DNA of 64,000 nucleotides, from NCBI GenBank assembly GCA_000433755.1, contig FR891276.1, positions 3,052 to 67,051 of the forward strand. Reading direction: 5' to 3'. This document shows positions 20,026 through 28,364 of the stretch, one piece after another (positions within the stretch are counted from its first letter, which is position 1; each line of letters opens with the position of its first letter). A program made the position numbers and the translations under genes. The notes under the pieces were generated by a model. It worked only from the letters and a program-made list of their open reading frames with translations. It did no database searches and was not told the origin of the DNA. Origin of the DNA: Clostridium sp. CAG:465. Its GTDB lineage: Bacteria; Bacillota; Clostridia; TANB77; CAG-465.

Positions 20026-21054
20026 TTAATCCTCACCTTCTTTTTTATTTTTATTAAATATACTTTTTAACTTATTGTCTATATACTTTAATGTTGCAAC
20101 CGTTTTTGAATAATCAATTCTTTTAGGGCCTACAACTGATATTTTACCAAGCTTTTTGTTATCTGTTTCAACATCGAGTGAGATTATACTATAATCCCTT
20201 AACAACATTTCCTTACTCTCAGAACCTATTATAATGCCAAGTTCATTATTTTCAGCTTTTTTTAAAGCCATATCAATAATGTCTTTCGTTGATAACATAT
20301 TTACAAAGTTTTTGGCTTTTTCAACATCAGAAAACTCTGGTAAATCTAATATTGATGCAAAGTCTGCACTTAATTTTTTTGATTCTTTTGACATTTCATA
20401 TTTTATACTTTCACATATTTTTCCAAGTACAAAAGAAAATGAACTAAGTTCTTTTGCAACTATATTAGTAAGCACAACATTTAATTTTTCAAGTGGAGTT
20501 CCTTTTAAATTTTTATTTAAAACATTAGATAACTCCTCTATAGTACTTTCCTCTAATTCATCAGTAAGTTTTACAATACAATCTTTTATTGTTCCATTAT
20601 TTGACATTAGAACTATAAGGAGTACCTTATCAGATATTTTTACTATTTTAATATTTTCCAATAAGTCATCTGTTTTTACTGTAAGAAGCGTTGGTCTAAG
20701 CAATATTTTAGATACAACATCAGCTGCCTGCTCAAAAAGTTTCTCTGTATCTCCAAATCCGGTTATACTATTATCTATATAATTTATATCAATCATAGAA
20801 AGTTTTTTTTCTTTCATTAGATTATCAACATAGTATCTATATCCTTTAGTAGAAGGAATTCTACCAGCAGATACGTGAGGCTGTTCTAAATAGCCTGCTT
20901 CTTCTAATAGCTTCATATCATTTCTAATTGTAGCCGAACTATATTCCAAATTATATTTTTCCATTATTGTCTTAGAACCCACAGGCTCTGCTGATACAAT
21001 ATAGTCTTCTACAACAGATGACAATATTTTTTTCTTTCTTTCATCTAAATTCAT
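20026..21054 (-). CDS. hrcA: Heat-inducible transcription repressor HrcA
   Basis: Represses class I heat-shock operons by binding CIRCE. N-terminal winged helix (RKKKILSSVVEDYIVSAEPVGSKT, shown here in parts: VEDYIVSAEPVGS, LEYSSATIRNDM), HVSAGRIPSTKGYRYYVD linker, then the GAF-like dimerisation domain. 342 aa. AGGTGATGGT precedes the ATG. A CIRCE element lies immediately upstream, so the operon is autoregulated. Confidence 0.96.
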   Translation of the reverse strand: MNLDERKKKILSSVVEDYIVSAEPVGSKTIMEKYNLEYSSATIRNDMKLLEEAGYLEQPHVSAGRIPSTKGYRYYVDNLMKEKKLSMIDINYIDNSITGFGDTEKLFEQAADVVSKILLRPTLLTVKTDDLLENIKIVKISDKVLLIVLMSNNGTIKDCIVKLTDELEESTIEELSNVLNKNLKGTPLEKLNVVLTNIVAKELSSFSFVLGKICESIKYEMSKESKKLSADFASILDLPEFSDVEKAKNFVNMLSTKDIIDMALKKAENNELGIIIGSESKEMLLRDYSIISLDVETDNKKLGKISVVGPKRIDYSKTVATLKYIDNKLKSIFNKNKKEGED

Positions 21055-21066
21055 ACCATCACCTGA

Positions 21067-21093
21067 TTAGCACTTTAAAGATGTGAGTGCTAA
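21067..21093. promoter_or_regulatory. CIRCE operator
   Basis: TTAGCACTT-N9-GAGTGCTAA, one base off the perfect TTAGCACTC-N9-GAGTGCTAA. It lies between the -10 box and the hrcA start codon, the normal HrcA site. Confidence 0.93.
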
Positions 21094-21104
21094 CTTACGT
21101 ATAT

Positions 21105-21133
21105 ATATTACATCTTTTATATTTAAATGTCAA
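21105..21133 (-). promoter_or_regulatory. Promoter of the hrcA operon
   Basis: TTGACA, 17-bp spacer, TAATAT on the minus strand; the CIRCE element begins a few bases after the expected transcription start. Confidence 0.7.
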
Positions 21134-21246
21134 GCATTTTCTTTTATTTTTTCAAACTTTTTACAAAGAAGAACAACAGGCATAAATTTCTATATTACAT
21201 AGATTTTTATACCCGTTTTTTATACAACAATTATTCTATATTTAGA

Positions 21247-21696
21247 TTACTTAAGTTTAAGAAGCGTATTAGAAGCAGCTTTTCGTACTAAATCACTTTC
21301 ATCTTCAAAAGCAATTTTTTCAAGTTTTACCCTATTAGTAAGTTTTTCAGTTGCTGTGACTCTTACTAAGTAATCTTGATCATTAAAAGCAATTCTTTCC
21401 AAAATCTCCTGATTAGTTACTAGTTTAGTTGCATTACTTCTTACAAGACTACTTTTATCTTCTAATGCAATTTTAGCAATTACATATTGATATTTTATTT
21501 TTTCTACTACAGCTGATTTTATTTTTTCATTTTCCTCTTCAAATATAATATTCAAAAGACATTTTTGACTCAATTTCTTCTCGCGAATTATAAATAGTTT
21601 AAGTGACAAATTAGTTTCATAATTAAAAATAACCATTAAATCTCTTTCATAATTCAATTTTTTTATGTATTCTTTCTTCATTGCTAAATTATTCAC
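21247..21696 (-). CDS. Small HEAT/LRV-like repeat protein
   Basis: 149 aa. The C-terminal half has repeating units of about 25 residues with pattern IAxxDxxxLVRxxAT-x-L: KIALEDKSSLVRSNAT, RIAFNDQDYLVRVTAT, KIAFEDESDLVRKAAS. This is the leucine-rich-variant/HEAT type of helical repeat used for protein binding. The N-terminal half is helical without a recognised motif. Start is GTG after AAAGGAG. It stands alone behind its own consensus promoter. Confidence 0.72.
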   Translation of the reverse strand: MNNLAMKKEYIKKLNYERDLMVIFNYETNLSLKLFIIREKKLSQKCLLNIIFEEENEKIKSAVVEKIKYQYVIAKIALEDKSSLVRSNATKLVTNQEILERIAFNDQDYLVRVTATEKLTNRVKLEKIAFEDESDLVRKAASNTLLKLK

Positions 21697-21750
21697 AATA
21701 TGAGCTCCTTTAAAATAATGATTTTAATTTTGAAAATTTTTACCAACAAA

Positions 21751-21779
21751 ATTATACCATGCCATTTATACTATGTCAA
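21751..21779 (-). promoter_or_regulatory. Promoter for the HEAT-like gene
   Basis: Exact TTGACA, 17-bp spacer, exact TATAAT on the minus strand, about 55 nt before the start codon. Confidence 0.78.
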
Positions 21780-21911
21780 TTTTTACTTTTATAAAATTGC
21801 AATTTAATATGAGTTAACGTTGTTTTAAAAATGCATTATTCTGATGTATCATAATTAGATTTACAACATTAATGCTCTGTACTTTTTATCACAAATAACT
21901 TATACTATATA

Positions 21912-23327
21912 TCATAATTTTGCAATTAATCTTTTAAAATGGTTACCTCTTTCTTCAAAATTTTTATACATATCAAAAGATGCACTAGCAGGTGACATTA
22001 CAACAATATCATCTTCTTTTGCAATTTTATTTGCATAATTTACACATTCTTCTAAAGTATTAAATTCAACAATATCTAAAATTTCATCAATATTTATATT
22101 TTCTTTTTTTGCCTCTTTAATTACAGCATTACGTATCTTAGTTGCTGTTTTTCCTATTAATATTAAATGACTTACTTTATCAAGTATGTATGGGGCTAAT
22201 GGCTCATATGGTATATTCTTGTCATATCCTCCTGCAATCAAAATCACCTTTTTATTAAATGATTTTAGTCCTGCAATTGTACGAGATGGACTTGTTCCTA
22301 TAGAATCATTGTACCATTTAACATTATTTATAGTTCTTACAAGTTCCATTCTATGTTCAACGCCACCAAATGTTGTTACCACTTCTTTTATATCATCCTT
22401 GTCTACTAAATCATATACTGCAGTTGCAGCAGCACATATATTAGCAACATTGTGCATTCCAACTAATTTTACTTCATCTAAATTACATATTTTTGTTTTT
22501 CTACCAGATATATTTGAATATATCTTATTATCACAAAAATATACACCTTTTACTACACTCTCATTAATACTAAAAGCTCTAATATTAGTTTTTATGTTTC
22601 TATCTTCAATAAGTTTTAAATACTTATTAGTCATATCAGAATCTTTATTTAACACTAAAATATCATCACTATTTTGATTTAAAAATACATTTGCCTTTGC
22701 CATTATATATTCGTTATAATCGGTATGGTAATCCAAATGATTTGGAGATACATTTGTAATTACAGATATATCTGGACTCTTAGATAATGTCATAAGTTGA
22801 AAACTACTTAATTCCAAAACAACAATATCTTCTTTTTTCATTTCATCTAGTTTTGAAAATAATGGTGTTCCTATATTGCCTCCAACCCACACTTTATATC
22901 CTGCTGTCTCTAAAAACTTAGATATTAATGTAGTAGTTGTTGTTTTACCATCACTTCCTGTAACACCAATAATTTTACATGGAGCAAGTTCAATTACTTT
23001 CTCTATTTCTGATGTAAGCGTAGTTTTTCCAAGTTCAACAGCTTTTTCTATTTCATAAGTAAAAGGCTTTATACCTGGAGATCTAAATATATAATCATAA
23101 TTTTCAAGGCCATCTAAATATTTATCACCAAGAACAAATTTTACACCTATTTTTTCTAAAACCTTTATTTCATCTGATATATTTTCTTTTTTATCTCTAG
23201 CACTTACGAATGCTCCTAATTTTACTAAACTTTTTATTACAGGTACATTGCTTATTCCTATTCCTAATACTGCAACCTTTTTACCTTTTATTTCTTTTTT
23301 AAATTTTTCTAATTTTTCATTAATCAC
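21912..23327 (-). CDS. murD: UDP-N-acetylmuramoyl-L-alanine--D-glutamate ligase
   Basis: Adds D-Glu to UDP-MurNAc-L-Ala in cytoplasmic peptidoglycan synthesis. N-terminal Rossmann-like domain (VAVLGIGISN), central ATPase domain with GVTGSDGKTTTTTLIS, VVLELSSFQL and NVSPNHLDYH, and C-terminal domain starting GGVEHRMELV and NDSIGTSPSRT. 471 aa, complete. Start is GTG after AAGGTGG. It is separated from the dcw cluster and has its own promoter and an upstream terminator. Confidence 0.95.
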   Translation of the reverse strand: MINEKLEKFKKEIKGKKVAVLGIGISNVPVIKSLVKLGAFVSARDKKENISDEIKVLEKIGVKFVLGDKYLDGLENYDYIFRSPGIKPFTYEIEKAVELGKTTLTSEIEKVIELAPCKIIGVTGSDGKTTTTTLISKFLETAGYKVWVGGNIGTPLFSKLDEMKKEDIVVLELSSFQLMTLSKSPDISVITNVSPNHLDYHTDYNEYIMAKANVFLNQNSDDILVLNKDSDMTNKYLKLIEDRNIKTNIRAFSINESVVKGVYFCDNKIYSNISGRKTKICNLDEVKLVGMHNVANICAAATAVYDLVDKDDIKEVVTTFGGVEHRMELVRTINNVKWYNDSIGTSPSRTIAGLKSFNKKVILIAGGYDKNIPYEPLAPYILDKVSHLILIGKTATKIRNAVIKEAKKENINIDEILDIVEFNTLEECVNYANKIAKEDDIVVMSPASASFDMYKNFEERGNHFKRLIAKL

Positions 23328-23348
23328 AAAATACCACCTTCTTAGTTT

Positions 23349-23377
23349 ATTATATTACAATATATTATAAAATTCAA
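23349..23377 (-). promoter_or_regulatory. Promoter candidate for murD
   Basis: TTGAAT, 17-bp spacer, TATAAT on the minus strand. Confidence 0.55.
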
Positions 23378-23411
23378 CAAAATTCATCATTTAATTCTAC
23401 AGAAAAAAAGC

Positions 23412-23437
23412 TAATATAAAAGTTAACTTTTATATTA
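23412..23437 (-). terminator. Terminator after the DUF1540 gene
   Basis: Perfect 26-bp palindrome with arms TAATATAAAAGTT/AACTTTTATATTA, followed on the minus strand by GCTTTTTTTC. Confidence 0.8.
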
Positions 23438-23448
23438 AGCATTCTTTT

Positions 23449-23673
23449 TTATCTTTGGTTACTTCCAGCTGGATCACCTCTTCCAAGTCTTTCAGCAATA
23501 TTCATTTCTCCTACATAGAAATATGAATCACAATATGTTTCTGCATCTGAAGTTCTTGTAACATCACCTACACATGGCCTTACTTTAATTCTATCTAGTC
23601 TACAAGTACAATCTTCTAAACAATTATGTGCACATGATGAAACATTACATTCAATTTTTTGATGATACGACAT
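23449..23673 (-). CDS. DUF1540 cysteine-rich protein
   Basis: 74 aa with seven cysteines. The N-terminal IECNVSSCAHN and CTCRLDRIKV match the DUF1540 unit, small Cys-rich domains of Clostridia with unknown function, presumably metal-binding or disulfide-rich. CDSYFYV follows further on. AAGGAGATG precedes the ATG. It lies between uvrC and a strong terminator and is probably co-transcribed with uvrC. Confidence 0.82.
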   Translation of the reverse strand: MSYHQKIECNVSSCAHNCLEDCTCRLDRIKVRPCVGDVTRTSDAETYCDSYFYVGEMNIAERLGRGDPAGSNQR

Positions 23674-23732
23674 AAAATCATCTCCTTGGTATTATTATTT
23701 ACTAGTTTTTAAATAATAATACACTAATATAA

Positions 23733-25343
23733 CTATTTTATGCTATCTCTTAGTTTTCTGTGATAAGTAATTGTAAACCTATGAACTTCGTCTTGCAAAA
23801 ATGTAAGGAAATTAAGAATATTTTTGTTATTTGATAAGTCAACTTCGTTTCCATCTTTGTCTATAAGGCCTCTAGTTCTATGTTTATCATTTTTTACCAT
23901 ACCATATACAAGTACATCTTCTTCTCCTGCCTCTTTAAGTGCCTTTTTTACCATATTAATTTGTGTCTTTCCTCCATCAATAAAAAATGCATCTGGAAGT
24001 GGCCAGTCCTGACTATGTTTTAGTCTACGCGTTATAACCTCATACATAGATTTTGGATCGTCTTGTGTATCTGTACTCCTTATTTTAAATTTTCTATACA
24101 TTTTTTTATTTAATTTACCATCTTCATATCTTATCATACATCCAACTATATATTCATTTCTTAGATTAGATATATCAAAACTTTCAATAGAATTTATTTC
24201 AAATGATAAAGACAAAATCTCTGATAAATCAGCAAGTACATTTTTCTTTCTGTCTTCAATGTTTATCTGTATATTATTTTCAACCATATTAATTAATTTT
24301 GCCTTATCTCCTTTTTTAGGACATGTAACATCTAATTTTATTTGCTTCTTTTCAAAGAATTCATTTAACAATTCTATATTTTCATCATCAAGCTTTACAT
24401 ATACTTTCTTTGGTATATCTTTATTATCTAAATAATAATTAGATACAATTGATTCAATAGATTCTGTAACCTCGTCTTTTGATATATCATTTAATATAAC
24501 ATTATCATGAAGTACAACTTTATAATCTCTAATTTTAAAAACTTGAACATATAACTGATTTAGATGATGTACATAGCCAAAAATATCTGTACTTGTTTCA
24601 TTTAAATTTCCAACTTTTTGTTTTAGACTTATTTTTTCTATATCATCTAAACGTTTTTTTAATTTTGCTGCCTTTTCAAATTCCAATTTTTCTATTTCTT
24701 CATCCATTTGTTTTTTTATTTCATCTTTTATTTCGGAATTCTTACCTTGTAAAAACATTACTATTTGATTTATCATCTCTTTATACTCTTCTCTTGATAC
24801 ATCATTTATACAAGGTCCTAAGCATCTTCCTATATGATAGTATAGGCAAGGTCTTGTAAGTTTCTTTTTTTCTAAATTATACCTGCAACGTTTTACAGGG
24901 AATATCTCTTTTATAGATGCAAGGCTCTCTTTCATAGCTCCCACATTTGTATATGGTCCAAAATACATTGCTTTATCATTTATTTTTCTTCTGGTTACTG
25001 TAATTATAGGATACTTATCTTTTATATTTATTTTTATATATGGATAAGTTTTGTCATCTTTAAGCATTACATTAAACTTTGGTTTATTCTCTTTTATATA
25101 ATTACACTCTAATACTAAAGCCTCTACTTCATTTTCAGTTACTATATATGATATATCTCGTATTAAAGATACCATTTTTTCTATTCTTGCAGATTTATTA
25201 TTTTTTTGGAAATATTGTCTTACTCTTTTTCTAAGAGATATGGCCTTTCCCACATATATAATTTTACCATTCTCATCTCTCATCATATATATGCCAGGAT
25301 TAAATGGCAAATTATCAACAATATGTTTTACATGTTCTGTCAT
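23733..25343 (-). CDS. uvrC: Excinuclease ABC subunit C lacking the C-terminal HhH domain
   Basis: Makes both incisions in nucleotide excision repair. GIY-YIG nuclease domain (GIYMMRDENGKIIYVGKA, residues about 16-95), Cys-rich CLYYHIGRCLGPC, UVR motif about 200-235 and the RNase H-like 5' nuclease with FDIS, FFIDGGKTQIN and DEVHRFTITYHRK. The protein stops at 536 residues, straight after YHRKLR, whereas typical UvrC continues some 50-70 residues with tandem helix-hairpin-helix motifs. The sequence past the stop shows no such motif in any frame, so this is a true short form, not an obvious frameshift. Confidence 0.93.
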   Translation of the reverse strand: MTEHVKHIVDNLPFNPGIYMMRDENGKIIYVGKAISLRKRVRQYFQKNNKSARIEKMVSLIRDISYIVTENEVEALVLECNYIKENKPKFNVMLKDDKTYPYIKINIKDKYPIITVTRRKINDKAMYFGPYTNVGAMKESLASIKEIFPVKRCRYNLEKKKLTRPCLYYHIGRCLGPCINDVSREEYKEMINQIVMFLQGKNSEIKDEIKKQMDEEIEKLEFEKAAKLKKRLDDIEKISLKQKVGNLNETSTDIFGYVHHLNQLYVQVFKIRDYKVVLHDNVILNDISKDEVTESIESIVSNYYLDNKDIPKKVYVKLDDENIELLNEFFEKKQIKLDVTCPKKGDKAKLINMVENNIQINIEDRKKNVLADLSEILSLSFEINSIESFDISNLRNEYIVGCMIRYEDGKLNKKMYRKFKIRSTDTQDDPKSMYEVITRRLKHSQDWPLPDAFFIDGGKTQINMVKKALKEAGEEDVLVYGMVKNDKHRTRGLIDKDGNEVDLSNNKNILNFLTFLQDEVHRFTITYHRKLRDSIK

Positions 25344-25364
25344 ATTGCCTCCTATATATATTAA

Positions 25365-25385
25365 AAGAGGGTTATTAACCCTCTT
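25365..25385 (-). terminator. Terminator between spoVG and uvrC
   Basis: AAGAGGGT-TATTA-ACCCTCTT, followed on the minus strand by TTTTAATA. Confidence 0.75.
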
Positions 25386-25400
25386 ATTTACACTTTTTAA

Positions 25401-25664
25401 TTATTCAGCATCATCAGTTTCATTGTATTTGTCAATGATTGCTTTTTGTAACATTTCTCTAGTTTCAGTTTTGATTGGATGAGCTATGTCTTTAAATTCA
25501 CCATTTGGAGTTTTTTTACTAGGCATAGCGATAAATAATCCTTTATCACTTTCGATAACTTTGATATCATGTATTACAAATACATCATCAATTGTTATTG
25601 AAGCGATAGCTTTCATTCTGTTTTGAGAAGCTACTTTTCTTACTCTTACGTCAGTAATTTGCAT
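25401..25664 (-). CDS. spoVG: Septation/regulatory protein SpoVG
   Basis: Small RNA/DNA-binding regulator of sporulation, septation and cell envelope genes. [28 protein letters not shown] and [18 protein letters not shown] are hallmark segments. 87 aa from the ATG at 25664, which has GGCGGTG 6 nt upstream; a GTG three codons earlier lies inside that ribosome site and is unlikely. Monocistronic, with a terminator following. Confidence 0.96.
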   Translation of the reverse strand: MQITDVRVRKVASQNRMKAIASITIDDVFVIHDIKVIESDKGLFIAMPSKKTPNGEFKDIAHPIKTETREMLQKAIIDKYNETDDAE

Positions 25665-25695
25665 GTTGAACACCGCCTTCCTTATATGTAATTAT

Positions 25696-25724
25696 ATTAT
25701 TACACAAGATATTTTTAATGTCAA
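25696..25724 (-). promoter_or_regulatory. Promoter candidate for spoVG
   Basis: Exact TTGACA followed at 17 bp by AATAAT within TAATAATATAAT; the precise -10 register is uncertain. Confidence 0.45.
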
Positions 25725-25797
25725 TAGTTTTTTTACATAACTTTACATTTTTTTTAAAATTATTTTTTTACCAAAATATTCGACATTAAGCGACATT

Positions 25798-26475
25798 TTA
25801 TGCATACAAAATTCTAGTTCTTTTAACACTATAATTTAATTTTTCCGAAATATATTCAAAATATCCATCCATTAAATTTGAAATATCTAATTTTTTTCTA
25901 AGACCAGAACAAACAGTTATTTCTAAACTTCCATCAAGTAAAAAATCGAAATTTATTATATCTGATTTTATATCTATTCTTTCCATTCTACTTTTAGATT
26001 TTTTTACAATAGATATTTTATCTTGTTCTAAATATTTCTTTAAATTATTGATATAATTTCTTTTTATTTCTTCTATTTGTCTTGGCGTTTTATCAATAAA
26101 TTTATTATTATCATAAATTAAACTTACAAGATATGTTGATGCATACACTTTTTCCATTATATTAACGTTATCATCTTCATAATATTCAGCATTTAGGACT
26201 GTAAGTCCTGATGGAAGTACACTATTAATTTGTTTAACAAAATATGGTATATCTAGTTTTTCTTCTAATTTTACCTCAACTATTTCTCCAACACTTTCAA
26301 TTCCTTTTGGAAGAGGATCTGCAAAAATAATTATTGGCTTTGAATTTTTCTTTTCAGTATATTTTATCTTAATATCAGCTCTAATAAATGCTTGCTCAAA
26401 TACATTAAACACATCTATATGAGTTAAAAATACAGCATTCTTTGATTTACTAAATACAATTCTCAAACTATTCAA
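25798..26475 (-). CDS. DUF2344 (radical SAM-linked) protein
   Basis: 225 aa matching the TIGR03936/DUF2344 family: RIVFSKSKNAVFLTHIDVF at the N-terminus, FEQAFIRADI, and the PLPKGIESVGEIVEVKL segment. This domain is normally fused to, or encoded directly beside, a radical SAM protein and RNase G. Here neither partner is present; the neighbours are spoVG and a DUF402 protein. Start TTG after AAAGGTAG. Function unknown; the family is linked to RNA-related processes only by context. Confidence 0.8.
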   Translation of the reverse strand: MNSLRIVFSKSKNAVFLTHIDVFNVFEQAFIRADIKIKYTEKKNSKPIIIFADPLPKGIESVGEIVEVKLEEKLDIPYFVKQINSVLPSGLTVLNAEYYEDDNVNIMEKVYASTYLVSLIYDNNKFIDKTPRQIEEIKRNYINNLKKYLEQDKISIVKKSKSRMERIDIKSDIINFDFLLDGSLEITVCSGLRKKLDISNLMDGYFEYISEKLNYSVKRTRILYA

Positions 26476-26495
26476 ATTTTTCTACCTTTCTAACA

Positions 26496-27032
26496 TTAGA
26501 AATTAAATTTATCTAATATTTTTTTTGATTTTACTTCAATTTTTTCCATTCCCTCTTTTGTTATTCTATCCATTATATCTCTTGCTTCTCTATATGCATT
26601 TTTATACTGTTCAGATGTTATCACAAAATTATTTAATGCACTATTTATTTTATCTTCGTTAATTAAAATCACATTTCTATTTTTAGTTATTACAACATCT
26701 AAATATAAGTCATCATAAAATATTCTTTCATCTGAATCTATGCCATTCATGTTGGTAATATCTATATACCACTGAACTATCTGTTTGCTGTTATCAAACA
26801 TTATAGTTACTGTATATTTCTTCCCGGTTGGAATTAATTGTATCCAAGTATAGCCATCATCTAATATTAAGAAATTTTCAGTGCCATATGATACTTCAAA
26901 CTTTTTATTTGCTTTTTCAACATAAATACCATATATATATCCATCAAAATTTTCATTTGTTATTTTTAATGTTTTATCTTTAAATTTTGTAACTCTTATC
27001 CAATTACTTTTATCTACAAATTTTCTTATCAT
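26496..27032 (-). CDS. DUF402 domain protein
   Basis: 178 aa. ILDDGYTWIQLIPTGK, IVQWYIDI and FYDDLYLDVVIT are the acidic DUF402 core, related to FomD-type nucleotide phosphohydrolases; the conserved Asp residues would bind metal. A longer frame begins at 27071, but that lies upstream of the -10 box, so the ATG at 27032 (AGAGGAACG before it) is chosen. It precedes the DUF2344 gene by 20 nt, forming a two-gene operon. Confidence 0.82.
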   Translation of the reverse strand: MIRKFVDKSNWIRVTKFKDKTLKITNENFDGYIYGIYVEKANKKFEVSYGTENFLILDDGYTWIQLIPTGKKYTVTIMFDNSKQIVQWYIDITNMNGIDSDERIFYDDLYLDVVITKNRNVILINEDKINSALNNFVITSEQYKNAYREARDIMDRITKEGMEKIEVKSKKILDKFNF

Positions 27033-27059
27033 AAACGTTCCTCTACTAAACTCTATACT

Positions 27060-27088
27060 AGTATACCACACATTATTTTAATTTTCAA
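27060..27088 (-). promoter_or_regulatory. Promoter for the DUF402-DUF2344 genes
   Basis: TTGAAA, 17-bp spacer, TATACT on the minus strand, about 28 nt before the ATG at 27032. Confidence 0.6.
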
Positions 27089-27160
27089 GTAAGCATCCCA
27101 TATTATTTAATATTTTTCTCTGCTTTTTAAATATTTTTATAACTTTTTATTTACATAATA

Positions 27161-27189
27161 TTGATTTTTATATTTATTTATGTTATAAT
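27161..27189 (+). promoter_or_regulatory. Promoter for the 57-aa gene
   Basis: TTGATT, 17-bp spacer, TATAAT, with a leader of about 55 nt. Confidence 0.65.
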
Positions 27190-27250
27190 GTAGATAGATA
27201 GAAAACACACATTAATTTTTTAGAGCTACTGCTCAGAAAGGACCATATTC

Positions 27251-27424
27251 ATGAAAAGAAGAAAATTTGAAAACGCATTCACATTAACAACTGACTCAAT
27301 ATCATCCGAAAAAATAAGTGCTATTTACAATGACGTAAAAAATGGTACACTTACAAGGTATGAATTATACAAAAAATATCCAGGATGCGAAAAATACATT
27401 GATAAATTGTTAGAAAGAATGTGA
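27251..27424 (+). CDS. 57-aa hypothetical protein
   Basis: A short gene with promoter, ribosome site (AAAGGA, 9 nt before the ATG), and a strong terminator 5 nt after its stop, so it is a complete monocistronic unit. The product starts MKRRKFENAF and continues with a helical part (ISAIYNDVKNGTLTRYELY, KKYPGCEKYIDKLL). The spacing of helices around GTLTRYELYKKYPG is helix-turn-helix-like, but this is only suggestive. No family recognised. Confidence 0.7.
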   Translation: MKRRKFENAFTLTTDSISSEKISAIYNDVKNGTLTRYELYKKYPGCEKYIDKLLERM

Positions 27425-27428
27425 AATT

Positions 27429-27460
27429 AAAAGTCGGAAGTATATTTACTTCCGACTTTT
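27429..27460 (+). terminator. Terminator of the 57-aa gene
   Basis: 14-bp perfect stem AAAAGTCGGAAGTA with its complement, four-base loop, ending CTTTTAGTTTT. Confidence 0.88.
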
Positions 27461-27478
27461 AGTTTTAAAAAAAAGAAA

Positions 27479-27504
27479 AAGGTAGCTAAAGATTTAGCTA
27501 CCTT
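27479..27504 (-). terminator. Terminator of the HExxH gene
   Basis: 12-bp stem AAGGTAGCTAAA / TTTAGCTACCTT, followed on the minus strand by TTTTCTTTTTTTT. Placed back to back with the plus-strand terminator. Confidence 0.85.
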
Positions 27505-27510
27505 GTCTAA

Positions 27511-28263
27511 TTAACCTATAAACTTAAATCTTTGAAGTTCAGCAAAGATAAACTTTGAATACTGTAACTTTGCTGTTATACAGAATAAATCAAAGTTATC
27601 ATTAAATCTTTTCCAAGATTCTTTACCCATGCATTCTTCAAAATCATTTATAAGTAAACTCATAGAACCGGTTATTGCAGTATACAAAAGTAAATTGCTT
27701 ACTTCTTTTTCTGTATACTCATCAAGCTTATCTGATGGTAATTTACCAAATGTTTCAATAATTTGACTTAACATTTGATAAATTGATAAATCCTTAACTT
27801 CATATTTGCCGTTATATACCATTTTAATTAGATCATATTTGGTATACTTTTCTTTATAAAGCTTACTTAAGATTTCCAATGATAGAAAATCACAAAGCTT
27901 TTCTTCAAGAAATATTCCATACTCCTTTCCATCTTTTATTCTTCTGACGTTTGTTTCTGCAAAACTATCATCAGAGCTACAATAGTCTGATATCATAACT
28001 TTGTTTATATTTCTAAACAAAAAATGAAATAGCTCATGTCCGATGATAAATTTTATGTATTCTTCCTTATCATTAGGATTTACAGTAAGTTTCATTTCAT
28101 ACTCCATGTCTGGCATTGATATGAGTTTACCATTTGTTTTTTCATCATCACTATATTCAATAGTTACTTGCATCATTTCAAACTTGGTTGAAAATAACAA
28201 ACTATTGTTTAAGCTTTTGATGATTTGATTGCCAATTTCAATAATAAAATCAAAATATTTCAC
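27511..28263 (-). CDS. Putative HExxH metallopeptidase, unknown family
   Basis: 250 aa, cytoplasmic (no signal or membrane helix). FIIGHELFHFLFR near residue 80 contains a canonical zinc HExxH motif, and FLEEKLCDFLSLEIL about 45 residues later offers a Glu or Asp as third zinc ligand, the spacing seen in gluzincin/ImmA-like peptidases. The N-terminal half is beta-rich and the C-terminal half helical. I do not recognise the family. Start is GTG after AAGGAG, with its own consensus promoter and terminator. No helix-turn-helix gene lies beside it, unlike ImmA systems. Confidence 0.65.
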   Translation of the reverse strand: MKYFDFIIEIGNQIIKSLNNSLLFSTKFEMMQVTIEYSDDEKTNGKLISMPDMEYEMKLTVNPNDKEEYIKFIIGHELFHFLFRNINKVMISDYCSSDDSFAETNVRRIKDGKEYGIFLEEKLCDFLSLEILSKLYKEKYTKYDLIKMVYNGKYEVKDLSIYQMLSQIIETFGKLPSDKLDEYTEKEVSNLLLYTAITGSMSLLINDFEECMGKESWKRFNDNFDLFCITAKLQYSKFIFAELQRFKFIG

Positions 28264-28320
28264 TTTTTTCTACTCCTTAAAATATTAATTTTTAGGTTTA
28301 TTTTTTCTACCTAGTATAGT

Positions 28321-28349
28321 ATTATATCACATTTCTAAGTTTATGTCAA
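28321..28349 (-). promoter_or_regulatory. Promoter for the HExxH gene
   Basis: Exact TTGACA, 17-bp spacer, exact TATAAT on the minus strand, about 58 nt before the GTG start. Confidence 0.8.
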
Positions 28350-28364
28350 CCAAAATATTAATTG

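Noticed and set aside
20234..20782. 182-codon plus-strand frame opposite hrcA
   Set aside because: Antisense shadow; hrcA is certain.
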